Source: Pseudonocardia autotrophica (lineage in GTDB: Bacteria; Actinomycetota; Actinomycetes; Mycobacteriales; Pseudonocardiaceae). From it: a DNA stretch of 64,000 nucleotides. The stretch is taken from contig NZ_AP018920.1 of NCBI RefSeq assembly GCF_003945385.1, forward strand, positions 3,348,001-3,412,000, in the 5' to 3' direction. A program made the position numbers and the translations under genes. The first letter of the stretch is position 1. Each line of letters opens with the position of its first letter. Positions 37,738 through 46,182 of this stretch are shown in pieces. The notes under the pieces are model-generated. The model ran no database searches, was not told the origin of the DNA, and saw only the letters and a list, made by a program, of their open reading frames with translations.

Positions 37738-38988
37738 TCACCGCCGGACGCGCAGCGGCATCGACTCCCAGGCTCGCAGAGTGTTGTTGTGGTGACGCAC
37801 GGTCGGACCGGCGAGCTCGATCGTGCGCACCCGCGACGCGAGCGCGGTGAGCAGCGCCTCCGCTTCCAGCCGGGCGACGTGCTGCCCGACGCACTGGTGC
37901 AGGCCCATACCGAACCCGACGTGACCGGACGGATCGCGGGACAGGTCGAAGACGTCCGGGTCGGTCCAGCGGCGCGGGTCCCGGTTGGCGGACCCGAGGA
38001 ACATCAGGATCTTCGTTCCCTCCGGGATCACGTGGCCGGCCACCCGGACGTCGGTGGTCGCGGTCCGGAAGAACGTCTGCACCGGTGACTCCCAGCGGAC
38101 CGCCTCGTCGAAGGCGACCCGGGCCAGCGAGGGCTGCGCGCGTAGCCGCTCCCACTCCTGCGGCGCGGTGGCGATGGCGTAGAGCACCGCGGACAGCGCG
38201 TGCACCGTGGTGTCGACGCCCGCCGAGAGCAGCGAGCGGACGACCAGCGGGGCCTGCTCGTGGGTGATCTCGCCGCGATCGGCGGCGGCCCAGATCCGGG
38301 CGCCGAACCCGTCGTCGCTCAGCGCGTCCCGGCCGCACCGGTCGTTCACCCAGCTCGCCAGCTCACCGGCCCGCGGCGCCGCCGCGGCGACCAGGTCGTT
38401 GTGCGGGCCGAACGCGTTGAACAGGAAATCGCCGTAGGGCAGCAGGTTCTCCCGGCCGTGCTTCCCGATCCCGACGGCGTCCGGGAACACCCGCAGCGGG
38501 AACGCCTCGGCGAGCGAGGGGACCGCGTCGAACTCGTCGCCACCGGCCAGGACCTCGTCCAGGAGCGCCTCGGCGTCGGCGAGCCAGCCCGCGCGCAGCC
38601 GGCGCAGTGCGCGCGGGCCGAGCACCGCGCTCAGCACTCGGCGGGGTGCGTCGTGCCGCGGCGGGTCCGCCTCCAGCAGCAGGCTCGGCGGGCGCCACGG
38701 CTTCTCGTAGCGGAAGTTGGACAGGCCGACCCCGGCCGCGGACTGGAAGCCCTGCCAGTCCACCAGTGCGGCGTGCACCTGCTCGTAGCGGGCGAACGCG
38801 TACACGTCGTGCCGGGTCAGGTGCACCACCGGCCCGGCATCGCGCAGCGCGGTGTGGAACGGGATCGGGTTCTCCAGCACCTCGTGCGAGAACGGGTCGG
38901 TGTCGTCGGTCGGCAGGCCGGCTCCCGGGGGGCCGGCCGGTGTGCCGCTCGGTGCGCTGCCGGCTGTGCTGGTGGATGTACTGGTCAC
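37738..38988 (-). CDS. Cytochrome P450, CYP199-like
   Basis: The 416-residue soluble P450 has I-helix SAGVDTTVHALSAVLY (~253), ExxR in DEAVRWESP (~293) and heme loop GFGMGLHQCVGQHVA with Cys ~366. Segments VQTFFRTATTDVRV, KILMFLGSANRDPRRW and NNTLRAWESMPL match what I recall of CYP199A proteins, which oxidise para-substituted benzoates such as 4-methoxybenzoate. The N-terminal 30 residues are Ser/Thr/Gly-rich. GTG 38988 has GGAGG 7 nt upstream. It is 25 bp downstream of the reductase gene, so the two form an operon divergent from an IclR regulator. Confidence 0.88.
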   Translation of the reverse strand: MTSTSTSTAGSAPSGTPAGPPGAGLPTDDTDPFSHEVLENPIPFHTALRDAGPVVHLTRHDVYAFARYEQVHAALVDWQGFQSAAGVGLSNFRYEKPWRPPSLLLEADPPRHDAPRRVLSAVLGPRALRRLRAGWLADAEALLDEVLAGGDEFDAVPSLAEAFPLRVFPDAVGIGKHGRENLLPYGDFLFNAFGPHNDLVAAAAPRAGELASWVNDRCGRDALSDDGFGARIWAAADRGEITHEQAPLVVRSLLSAGVDTTVHALSAVLYAIATAPQEWERLRAQPSLARVAFDEAVRWESPVQTFFRTATTDVRVAGHVIPEGTKILMFLGSANRDPRRWTDPDVFDLSRDPSGHVGFGMGLHQCVGQHVARLEAEALLTALASRVRTIELAGPTVRHHNNTLRAWESMPLRVRR

Positions 38989-39013
38989 GGTGGTTCCTCC
39001 GCTGGTCGGGAGA

Positions 39014-40048
39014 TCAGAGATCGAGCACGAGCCGGTCGCCGCGGGAGCGCGACACGCAGATGAACATGCAGTCGCCCGCCGCCCGCTCGTGGTCGGTGAG
39101 CAGGGCGTCGCGGTGGTCCGGATCTCCGGACAGGACCTCGGTCTCGCAGGTGCCGCAGACCCCGCTGCGGCACGACGACAGCACGTCCACCCCGGCCTCG
39201 GCGACGGCGTCGAGCACGGTCCGCTCCGGACCGACCCGCACCGTCACCCCGGTGCGGGCCAGTTCGACGTCGAACGGGGTGCGCCGCGCCGGGCCGGCCG
39301 GCTCCGCGCTGACGAACCGCTCGGTGCGCAGGGTGTGCTCCGGCCAGTCCGCACAGGCCGTCTCCATCGCGTCGAGCAGCGGGGCCGGTCCGCACGCGTA
39401 CACCCGGACGCCGGACCGCGGTGTCCCGAGGAACCCGGGCAGGTCGAGCAGCCCGGACTCGTCCTGCGGGGCGACGACGACCCGGTCGCCGTAACCGGCC
39501 AGCTCGTCCAGGTACGCCATCGAGGTGCGGCTCCGGCCGCCGTAGAGCAGCCGCCAGTCGGCGCCGAGCAGGTCGGCCTGCACGACCATCGGCAGCAGCG
39601 GGGTGATCCCGATCCCGCCGGCGACGAACAGGTACTGCTCGGAGGGCACCAGTGGGAAGTTGTTGCGGGGCCCGCCGACGCCGATCTCGTCGCCCACCGC
39701 GAGCTGGTCGTGCACGGCGGCCGAGCCGCCGCGGCCGTCCGGCTCGCGCAGCACCGCCACCCGGTAGCGGAGCGGGTCCCAGCGGTCCCCGCACAGCGAG
39801 TACTGGCGGGTCGCGCCGTTCGGGAGCTGCAGGTCGATGTGCGCTCCGGGCGCCCAGTCCCGCAGCCGCCGCCCGGGGGGCCCGACCAGCTCCAGCTCCA
39901 CCACGCCATCGGCCCGCGCCCGCTTCGCCGCGACCCGCAGCATGCTGGCCTCCGCGGCCGTCCCCGTGCCCACCCCGGCCGTGGTGACCGCTCCGGCCAC
40001 CCCGCTCGTCGCAGTCTTCTCGGTCCCGCTCAGCTGGGTCTCGCTCAC
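39014..40048 (-). CDS. Phthalate-dioxygenase-reductase/VanB-type flavin and [2Fe-2S] reductase
   Basis: The 344-residue product has a flavin domain (GAHIDLQLPNGATRQYSLCG, ~70), an NAD(P)-binding domain (YLFVAGGIGITPLLPMV, ~145; YACGPAPLLDAM) and a C-terminal plant-type ferredoxin domain (SSCRSGVCGTCETEVL with a later CMFICV). It moves electrons from NAD(P)H through flavin to the cluster. Located directly before the P450 gene, it is the natural electron donor for it. About 35 extra Gly/Ala/Thr residues precede the conserved core. GTG 40048 has GAGGAGG upstream. Confidence 0.92.
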   Translation of the reverse strand: MSETQLSGTEKTATSGVAGAVTTAGVGTGTAAEASMLRVAAKRARADGVVELELVGPPGRRLRDWAPGAHIDLQLPNGATRQYSLCGDRWDPLRYRVAVLREPDGRGGSAAVHDQLAVGDEIGVGGPRNNFPLVPSEQYLFVAGGIGITPLLPMVVQADLLGADWRLLYGGRSRTSMAYLDELAGYGDRVVVAPQDESGLLDLPGFLGTPRSGVRVYACGPAPLLDAMETACADWPEHTLRTERFVSAEPAGPARRTPFDVELARTGVTVRVGPERTVLDAVAEAGVDVLSSCRSGVCGTCETEVLSGDPDHRDALLTDHERAAGDCMFICVSRSRGDRLVLDL

Positions 40049-40106
40049 CCGACCTCCTCGTCGTCGGCATCAGGTTCCGCCGCCGACCGGCCACCGGCGT
40101 AGCACC

Positions 40107-40123
40107 TTCTCAATGGACGAGAA
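40107..40123. promoter_or_regulatory. Inverted repeat before the first IclR gene
   Basis: TTCTC-N7-GAGAA lies 18 bp before the GTG at 40142 and 58 bp from the divergent reductase start, where an IclR dimer could control both. A related but different dyad occurs at 42651-42665 before the second IclR gene, followed in both cases by TGCCAGRATCG at similar distance. Confidence 0.45.
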
Positions 40124-40141
40124 ACCTGCCAGGATCGTGCC

Positions 40142-40909
40142 GTGTCCCGAGCCGCCACCGGCGAGTCGTCGCTGGCCCGCGCGGTGCGGGTGATCGCCGC
40201 CTTCACCCCCGACGAGCCGGAGCTGCGGGTCTCCGAGATCGCCCGCCGCAGCGGACTGCACGTGGCGACGGCGTCCCGGCTGGTGGCCGAGCTCGTCACA
40301 CACGGCCTGCTGGAGCGCGGCCCGCAGCGTGAGGTGCGGGTCGGCGTCCGGCTGTGGGAGCTGGCGGCACGCGCCTCGCCGACCATGTCGCTGCGCGACG
40401 CGGCCCAGCCCTACCTGGAGGACGTGCACGCCGTCGTCGGCCAGCACACCCAGCTGGGCGTGCTGGACGGCACCGACGTGCTGTTCGTCGAACGCCTCTC
40501 CGCCCGCGACTCGATCATCAACTACAGCCGGATCGCCGGCCGGATCCCGCTGCACCTCTCCTCGTCCGGGCAGGTGCTGCTCGCACACGCGCCGCGTGAG
40601 CTGCAGGAGCGGGTGCTCGCCGGACCGCTGGAGCGCTACACACCGCAGAGCGCCGCCACGCCGGAGGCGCTGCGCGCGGCGCTGGCCGCCGTGCGGCGGA
40701 CCGGTTACGCGGTGCTGCCCGGTCACCTGCACCCGGACGCGGCCGGGGTCGCGGTCCCGGTCCGCGGCGCGCTGAGCGAGGTGGTCGCCGCGCTGTCGGT
40801 GATCGTCCCGAACGACGGCCGCGCACAGACCCATGTGCCGGTTCTGCTGGCCGCCGCCCGGGGGATCGGGCGCACGCTCGCTGCCGGGCGTGCGCCGTCC
40901 GGTCAGTGA
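40142..40909 (+). CDS. IclR-family transcriptional regulator (copy 1)
   Basis: The 255-residue product has an N-terminal winged helix (VSEIARRSGLHVATASRLVA) and the IclR effector domain (GQHTQLGVLDGTDVLFVERL, GRIPLHLSSSGQVLLAH, VAALSVIVPNDG). It has the same length as the second IclR (42686-43453) and resembles it throughout, so the two are paralogs. It is divergent from the P450-reductase pair, its likely target. Its stop overlaps the end of the convergent ThDP-enzyme gene by 7 bp. Start GTG 40142 is placed by alignment with the paralog. Confidence 0.92.
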   Translation: MSRAATGESSLARAVRVIAAFTPDEPELRVSEIARRSGLHVATASRLVAELVTHGLLERGPQREVRVGVRLWELAARASPTMSLRDAAQPYLEDVHAVVGQHTQLGVLDGTDVLFVERLSARDSIINYSRIAGRIPLHLSSSGQVLLAHAPRELQERVLAGPLERYTPQSAATPEALRAALAAVRRTGYAVLPGHLHPDAAGVAVPVRGALSEVVAALSVIVPNDGRAQTHVPVLLAAARGIGRTLAAGRAPSGQ

Positions 40910-42570
40910 TCCTCGAACGAGTGCGCGAGCACCCAGCTGGGGAACGCGGTGATCTTCGCGTCGAGCACCAGCGGCCGGTCCCGCGGACCGGCCAGCCAGC
41001 CGGTGACGGCCTCGGTCACGTCCGGCACCGTGCGCACCACGGCGGCGTCGCAACCGAAGCCGCGGGCGATCGCCGCGAGATCGGTGTCCGGGAACTCGAC
41101 CAGTCCGGTCGGATACCCGGACGGGCCGAAGTGCTGGACCTCCGCACCGTAGGCGGCGTCGTCGTAGATCAGGACCACCAGCGGCAGCCGGGCGCGGACG
41201 GCGGTGTCGAGCTCGACCAGGCTCATCATGAAGCCGCCGTCGCCGACCGCGGCGAGGGTCACCCGGTCCGGCCGGGCGATCGCGGCGCCGATCCCGGCGG
41301 CCAGCCCGAGGCCGATCGACTGGAAGGCCAGCGGCATGACGAAGCCGTCCTGCACGACGTCGACGAACATGCTCGGGTAGCCGACGAAGTTGCCGCCGTC
41401 CACCGCGAGGGTCCGGTCGGCGGGCAGCAGATCGTCCACCGCGATCGTCACGGTCCGCGGATCGACGAGGGCCCCGTTGCCGTTGCCGGCGGCCGTGCCG
41501 GTGTCGGTGTAGGGCACGTCGCGCCAGCGGCTGCCCGCGATCCGGGCCTTCAGCTCGGGGGTGCGCTGCGCGGACGGTGCGCCGCCGCGCCGCGCCAGCT
41601 CGGCCACCAGCGCGCGGGCCGTGCGACCGGTGTCGCCGACCACCCCGAGATCGACCCGGCGGTGCACCCCGACCGCCTCCGGATCCCGGTCGACCTGGAC
41701 GACGGTCGTGTCCGGGCCCGGGAGCGAGCCGCCCCGGGTCGTCCACTGGTTCAGCGAGGCGCCGAAGGACACCAGCAGATCGGCATCACCCAGCAACTCC
41801 GCCGCGGTCGGCGTGGCGAAGCCACCGGAGACGTCCATGCTCCACGGGTTGCCCGCGAACAGCCCGCGGGCCACCGCCGAGGTGGCGAGCAGCGCACCGG
41901 TGGCATCGGCGAGCTCCTCGATCGGGCCGCGCGCGTACCGTGCGCCGCGCCCGCCCAGCAGCACCGGCCGCCGGGCGCCGGCGAGCAGGTCCGCGAGCCG
42001 GGTGACCGCGTCCGCCGCCGGTTCCGCCTCGATCAGCACCTCGGGCGGCCCGGGGACGTCGCCGTCCGGTGGGCACGGCGCGTCCTGCACGTCCAGCGGG
42101 AGCTGCAGGACCACCGTGTGGCCCTCCCGGGCCCGCCGGTAGGCGCGGACCGCCTCGCCCACCGCGGTGGCCGGTGTCGTGATCGTCTCCACGATCGCAC
42201 CCGCCGCGCGCATCAGCGCGGTCTGGTCCAGCACGAAGTTGCTGGTCACGTCGGGCAGCGCGGTCGCGCCGGTGAGCACCAGCAGCGGGGTCCGGCTCTT
42301 CGCCGCCTCGACGATCCCGGTCACCGCATTCGTCAGGCCGGGCCCCTGATGTACCGAGACCACGGCCGGCCTGCCGGTGACCCGCGAGTGCGCGTCGGCC
42401 ATCACCGTCGCGCCGGCCTCGTGCCGCGCGGCCACGAACCGCGCTCCGCCCGCGATCAGTGCGTTCGTCACGTGGAAGTTGCCGCTCCCGACCACGCCGA
42501 ACACGTCCGCCACGCCGAGTTCCGCCAGCCTGCGGCCGATCGCCGCGGCCACCTGCTCGTCCGATCCCAC
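40903..42570 (-). CDS. Thiamine-diphosphate-dependent enzyme, acetolactate synthase / benzoylformate decarboxylase superfamily
   Basis: The 555-residue three-domain ThDP enzyme has the catalytic Glu in ARHEAGATVMADAHS (~50), VHQGPGLTNAV and, at the C-terminus, the cofactor motif GDGGFMMSLVELDTA ending in YDDAAYGAEV, with Asp where the usual Asn-Asn stands. Reactions in the family include 2-ketoacid decarboxylation and carboligation; the present substrate is unknown. GTG 42570 has GGGGAG 8 nt upstream. It is divergent from the second IclR gene, and an aromatic 2-ketoacid would fit the neighbouring P450. Confidence 0.88.
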   Translation of the reverse strand: MGSDEQVAAAIGRRLAELGVADVFGVVGSGNFHVTNALIAGGARFVAARHEAGATVMADAHSRVTGRPAVVSVHQGPGLTNAVTGIVEAAKSRTPLLVLTGATALPDVTSNFVLDQTALMRAAGAIVETITTPATAVGEAVRAYRRAREGHTVVLQLPLDVQDAPCPPDGDVPGPPEVLIEAEPAADAVTRLADLLAGARRPVLLGGRGARYARGPIEELADATGALLATSAVARGLFAGNPWSMDVSGGFATPTAAELLGDADLLVSFGASLNQWTTRGGSLPGPDTTVVQVDRDPEAVGVHRRVDLGVVGDTGRTARALVAELARRGGAPSAQRTPELKARIAGSRWRDVPYTDTGTAAGNGNGALVDPRTVTIAVDDLLPADRTLAVDGGNFVGYPSMFVDVVQDGFVMPLAFQSIGLGLAAGIGAAIARPDRVTLAAVGDGGFMMSLVELDTAVRARLPLVVLIYDDAAYGAEVQHFGPSGYPTGLVEFPDTDLAAIARGFGCDAAVVRTVPDVTEAVTGWLAGPRDRPLVLDAKITAFPSWVLAHSFEDH

Positions 42571-42650
42571 CTGGTCACTCCCCGCCTCGTCGACCGTTGT
42601 ACGTCCGGTCGATGGTGCGCGGCGCCCGGCCCGGCGGAACAGCGGAGTTT

Positions 42651-42665
42651 CATTCGACGGGAATG
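42651..42665. promoter_or_regulatory. Inverted repeat before the second IclR gene
   Basis: CATTC-GACGG-GAATG is a perfect 5-5-5 dyad, 20 bp before GTG 42686 and 80 bp from the ThDP-enzyme start. It is followed by TGCCAGAATCG, close to the TGCCAGGATCG found at the same place before IclR copy 1. Confidence 0.45.
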
Positions 42666-42685
42666 CGCGTGCCAGAATCGCCGAC

Positions 42686-43453
42686 GTGTCACGCACTCCG
42701 ACGGGGGAGTCGGTGCTCGCCCGTGCCGTCCGGATCTTCGAGGCCTTCTCACCCGGTGAGACCACGCTGAGCGTCTCGGAGATCGCCCGGCGGGCCGAGC
42801 TGCACATCTCGACGACGTCGCGGCTGGTGGCCGAGCTGACCGGGCACGGCCTGCTCTCCCGCGGCCCGGGCCGGACGGTGCAGATCGGCCTGCGGCTGTG
42901 GGAGCTGGGCCTGCGGGCGTCGCCGACGCTCTCCCTGCGCCAGGTGGCGCTGCCGTTCCTGAAGGACCTGACCAACCTGGTCGGGCATCACGCGCAGCTC
43001 AGCGTCCTGGAGGGGATGGACATCCTGTTCCTGGAGCGGCTGTCGGCTCCGGACGCGGTGGTGAACCTGTCCCGGGTCGCCGGCCGGATGCCCGCGACCG
43101 CGACCGCCCCCGGGGTGCTGCTGCTCGCACACGCCGATCCGGAGCGTCAGGAGGAGGCGCTGGGCAGGCCGTTGCCGACCTACACCCGCCGGACGATCGG
43201 CGATCCGGACCGGCTGCGGTCCGCGCTGGCCGAGGCACGGCGCAACGGCTTCGTGACCTCGCCGGGCTGGGTGGAGAACCCGGCCTGCGGCCTCGCCGTC
43301 CCGGTGCGTGACGTCGACGGAGCACCGGTCGCCGCGCTCTCGGTGATCGTGCCCAACGACGACCGGGTCTTCGGCTTCCTGCCCGCCCTGCGCGCTGCCG
43401 CGATGGAGATCGGACTCGTGCTGCGACGAGCGCACGCCGAACCCACTCGATGA
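42686..43453 (+). CDS. IclR-family transcriptional regulator (copy 2)
   Basis: This 255-residue paralog of the regulator at 40142 has helix-turn-helix VSEIARRAELHISTTSRLVA and effector domain VGHHAQLSVLEGMDILFLER, ending VAALSVIVPNDDR. The DNA-recognition helices differ at few positions, so cross-binding is possible. It is divergent from the ThDP enzyme and lies upstream of the NitT/TauT-type importer genes, so either may be a target. GTG 42686 was chosen by matching the paralog's start. Confidence 0.92.
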   Translation: MSRTPTGESVLARAVRIFEAFSPGETTLSVSEIARRAELHISTTSRLVAELTGHGLLSRGPGRTVQIGLRLWELGLRASPTLSLRQVALPFLKDLTNLVGHHAQLSVLEGMDILFLERLSAPDAVVNLSRVAGRMPATATAPGVLLLAHADPERQEEALGRPLPTYTRRTIGDPDRLRSALAEARRNGFVTSPGWVENPACGLAVPVRDVDGAPVAALSVIVPNDDRVFGFLPALRAAAMEIGLVLRRAHAEPTR

Positions 43454-43464
43454 GAGTCTTCAGT

Positions 43465-43479
43465 ATCAATCTCATTGAT
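43465..43479. promoter_or_regulatory. AT-rich palindrome upstream of the importer operon
   Basis: ATCAAT-CTC-ATTGAT is a perfect 6-3-6 dyad in an unusually AT-rich patch 11 bp after the IclR stop. It probably marks an operator at the importer promoter. No match to a known motif is claimed. Confidence 0.5.
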
Positions 43480-43491
43480 TGAAAGTTCTGT

Positions 43492-43514
43492 GTCGACCCC
43501 GGAGGGGAGTCGAC
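43492..43514 (+). promoter_or_regulatory. Hairpin covering a ribosome-binding site
   Basis: GTCGACCCC-GGA-GGGG-A-GTCGAC can fold with a one-base bulge. It encloses GGAGGGG (43501-43507), the Shine-Dalgarno for ATG 43516. If transcribed, it would hide that start and leave the downstream TTG 43597, which has its own AAGGGGA. Confidence 0.35.
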
Positions 43515-43596
43515 CATGCTCCCCGGCACCACCACGGACGGCCGGGCGGCATCGCCGGCGCCGTCCCGACGACGACGTCGAAAAGGGGACACGATC

Positions 43597-44562
43597 TTGT
43601 TTCACCGTCTCTCACGCCGCGGGCTGGGCGCCCTCGCGCTCACCGCGGCCACCGCGCTCGCGGTCTCCGCATGCGGGTCCGGCGGAGGTGCCGGGACCGG
43701 CGGTGCCGACGACCCGGTCCGGATCGGCTACTTCCCGCTCGTACACACCGCCTCGGTGGTGCACGCCGATCAGGGCGGGGCGTTCGAGGCCGAGGGCATG
43801 CAGGTCGAGTTGATGCAGACCGCCGGTGGCGCGCAGGCGATCCCGTCGCTGATGGCGGGTGAGTACGACATCACCTACGGCAACTACACCTCGGCGATCC
43901 TGGCGGCGCAGCAGGGACTCCCGGTGCGGTTCGTGGCGGGCAACGACATCGGGAACACCGACCACGGCATCATGGTCGCCCAGGACTCGCCGATGCGGGA
44001 GCCCACCGACCTGGCGGGTGGCTCGGTCGCGGTGAACAACCTGGAGAACATCGGCACCGTCGGTGTGCAGACCCACCTCGAAGGTGTCGGCGTCGATCCG
44101 GCGAGCATCCGGTTCGTCGAGCTGCCGCTGCCGGAGATGCAGGCCGCCCTGGACCGTGGTGACGTCGACGCGATCTGGCAGGTCGAGCCGTTCCGGGCCA
44201 GCGCGCTGGCCGGTGGTGCCCGCGAGCTGTTCCCGCTGTTCTCCGGTGCCTCCGCGGACATGCCGGTGGCCGGCTGGCTGACCACCGAGCAGTACGCCCA
44301 GGAGAACCCGGAGGCGATCGCGAGCTTCAGCCGGGCGCTGACCGCGTCGGCCGGCGAGCTGCAGGACGACCGGGAGCGGCTGGTCGAGCTGGTGCCGAGC
44401 TACACCCAGGTGCCCGCCGAGGTCGTCGAACAGATCGAGATGCCCCGCTTCGAGATCGAGCTCGAGACCGCCCAGGTGCAGCGGATCGCGGATCTGATGC
44501 ACCGCTTCGAGATCATCGACGCGCCGTTCGACGCCGCCTCGATGGTCCTGCCGCAGTCGTGA
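43597..44562 (+). CDS. ABC importer substrate-binding lipoprotein, NitT/TauT (NMT1/SsuA-like) type
   Basis: The 321-residue lipoprotein has signal HRLSRRGLGALALTAATALA and lipobox VSAC, placing the acylated Cys at residue 26. The mature domain (RIGYFPLVHTASVVHADQGG, YDITYGNYTSAILAAQQG, DLAGGSVAVNNLENIGTVGV) fits the NMT1/SsuA family. Ligands of the class include sulfonates, nitrate, pyrimidines and aromatic carboxylates. TTG 43597 gives a normal signal peptide; ATG 43516 would add 27 Arg-rich residues. Its TGA overlaps the start of the first permease gene. Confidence 0.88.
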   Translation: MFHRLSRRGLGALALTAATALAVSACGSGGGAGTGGADDPVRIGYFPLVHTASVVHADQGGAFEAEGMQVELMQTAGGAQAIPSLMAGEYDITYGNYTSAILAAQQGLPVRFVAGNDIGNTDHGIMVAQDSPMREPTDLAGGSVAVNNLENIGTVGVQTHLEGVGVDPASIRFVELPLPEMQAALDRGDVDAIWQVEPFRASALAGGARELFPLFSGASADMPVAGWLTTEQYAQENPEAIASFSRALTASAGELQDDRERLVELVPSYTQVPAEVVEQIEMPRFEIELETAQVQRIADLMHRFEIIDAPFDAASMVLPQS

Positions 44563-45404
44563 CCAGCTCGGTCACCGGCCTGTCGCCGCCCGGCACCGGA
44601 ACGGCCGCACCGGTGCCCCCGCCGCGCCGGGGCTCCCGGATCGACCCGCTGCTCGGTGTCATCGGCATCGCCGGTCTCGTCGTGGTCGCCGAGCTGTTCC
44701 CGCGGACCGGGCTGGTCGACTCCCGCTACCTGCCGCCGATCAGCGCGATGCTGGCCGAGCTCGGCAGGCAGGCGGCCGAGCCCGCGTTCTGGTCGGCGCT
44801 GGGATCGACGCTGCTCGGCTGGGGGACCGGCCTGGCCATCGCACTGGTCGCCGGGACCGCGGTCGGCATCGTCATCGGGACGACCGCGATGCTGCGCGCG
44901 GTGACGAGCTCGACCATCGAGTTCCTGCGCCCGATCCCGTCGGTCGCGCTGATCCCGCTGGCAGTGCTGATGTTCGGCACCGACATGCGATCCACCCTGC
45001 TGCTCGTCGTCTACGCCGCGTTCTGGCAGGTACTGGTCCAGGTGCTGTACGGGGTCGCCGACGTCGACCCGGTGGCGCGCGAGACGGCGCGCTCCTACCG
45101 GTTCCGGCCGTGGACCCGGGTCCGCACGGTCGTCTGGCCGACGGCCCTGCCCTACGTCATGACCGGCTTCCGGCTGGCGGCCGCGGTGGCGCTGATCCTG
45201 GAGGTGACCGGTGAGCTGATCATCGGCTCGCCCGGCCTCGGCCGCGAGATCGCGGTGGCCCAGAGCTCCGGCGCGGTCGAGGTCATGTACGCGCTGGTGC
45301 TGGTCACCGGCGCGATCGGGGTGCTGGTCAATCTCGGCGCGCGACTCGTCGAGCGGCGCGCGCTGCGGTGGCACCCGTCCGTCCGGCGGGAGGTGGCGGC
45401 ATGA
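44559..45404 (+). CDS. ABC importer permease, NitT/TauT type (1)
   Basis: The 281-residue product has about six helices and the EAA loop ARETARSYRFRPWTRVRTVV (~180) that docks to the ATPase. STIEFLRPIPSVALIPLAVL is the family's typical central helix. The first 30 residues are Pro/Gly-rich and cytosolic. It overlaps the gene before (GTGA) and after (ATGA), and with the next permease probably forms a heterodimer. Confidence 0.92.
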   Translation: MTSSVTGLSPPGTGTAAPVPPPRRGSRIDPLLGVIGIAGLVVVAELFPRTGLVDSRYLPPISAMLAELGRQAAEPAFWSALGSTLLGWGTGLAIALVAGTAVGIVIGTTAMLRAVTSSTIEFLRPIPSVALIPLAVLMFGTDMRSTLLLVVYAAFWQVLVQVLYGVADVDPVARETARSYRFRPWTRVRTVVWPTALPYVMTGFRLAAAVALILEVTGELIIGSPGLGREIAVAQSSGAVEVMYALVLVTGAIGVLVNLGARLVERRALRWHPSVRREVAA

Positions 45405-46180
45405 CCGGCGCACTGCGCTCCACCCTGCGGGTGCTGGGGCTCCCGCTGGTGCTGGTCGCGATCTGGTGGATCGCGACCGCGGGCAGCAGCAACTTCTACT
45501 GGCCCTCGCTGCAGTCGATCCTCACCGCGTTCCCCGGCACCTGGTTCGAGGGCCGGTTCGGCCAGGACGTGCTGCCCAGCATGGGCAGGCTCCTGGTGGG
45601 CTACACCCTCGCGCTGGTGATCGGGATCGGGGCCGGGATCGCGATCGGTTCGTTCCGGCGGCTGCGGCTGCTGCTCGAACCGGCGCTGGAGTTCTTCCGC
45701 GCCCTGCCGCCGCCGATCCTGGTGCCGATCATCATCCTGTTCGCCGGCATCGGCGACGGGATGAAGGTCGTCGTCATCGTCTCCGGTGCACTGTGGCCGG
45801 TGCTGCTCAACACCGTCGAGGGCGTACGCGGGGTGGACGAGGTGCAGCGCGACACGGCCCGGGTCTACCGGCTGCGCCCGCTCACCCGGCTGCGCAGGCT
45901 GATCCTGCCCGCGGCGAGCCCGCAGATCGCGGCCGGCGCCCGGCAGTCGCTGTCCATCGCGATCATCCTGATGGTCATCTCCGAGATGTTCGCGGCGAGC
46001 AACGGCCTCGGCTTCACCATCGTGCAGTTCCAGCGGCAGTTCGCGATCCCCGAGATGTGGAGCGGGATCATCCTGCTCGGCCTGATCGGGGTGCTGCTGT
46101 CGATGATCTTCCGTCTCGTCGAGTCCCGTGCGCTCGCGTGGTACGACGGGGCGCGCCGGGCCGACCGGGAGAAGGGCTGA
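45401..46180 (+). CDS. ABC importer permease, NitT/TauT type (2)
   Basis: The 259-residue membrane protein resembles the first permease: LEPALEFFRALPPPILVPII in the core, EAA loop RDTARVYRLRPLTRLRRLIL and IAIILMVISEMFAASNGLGF near the end. Two different permeases in one importer are less common than a homodimer in the SsuC family. ATG 45401 overlaps the upstream stop. Confidence 0.92.
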   Translation: MTGALRSTLRVLGLPLVLVAIWWIATAGSSNFYWPSLQSILTAFPGTWFEGRFGQDVLPSMGRLLVGYTLALVIGIGAGIAIGSFRRLRLLLEPALEFFRALPPPILVPIIILFAGIGDGMKVVVIVSGALWPVLLNTVEGVRGVDEVQRDTARVYRLRPLTRLRRLILPAASPQIAAGARQSLSIAIILMVISEMFAASNGLGFTIVQFQRQFAIPEMWSGIILLGLIGVLLSMIFRLVESRALAWYDGARRADREKG

Positions 46181-46182
46181 GC

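Noticed and set aside
43454..43596. TPP riboswitch upstream of an NMT1-type binding protein
   Set aside because: The usual CUGAGA and related conserved elements are absent.
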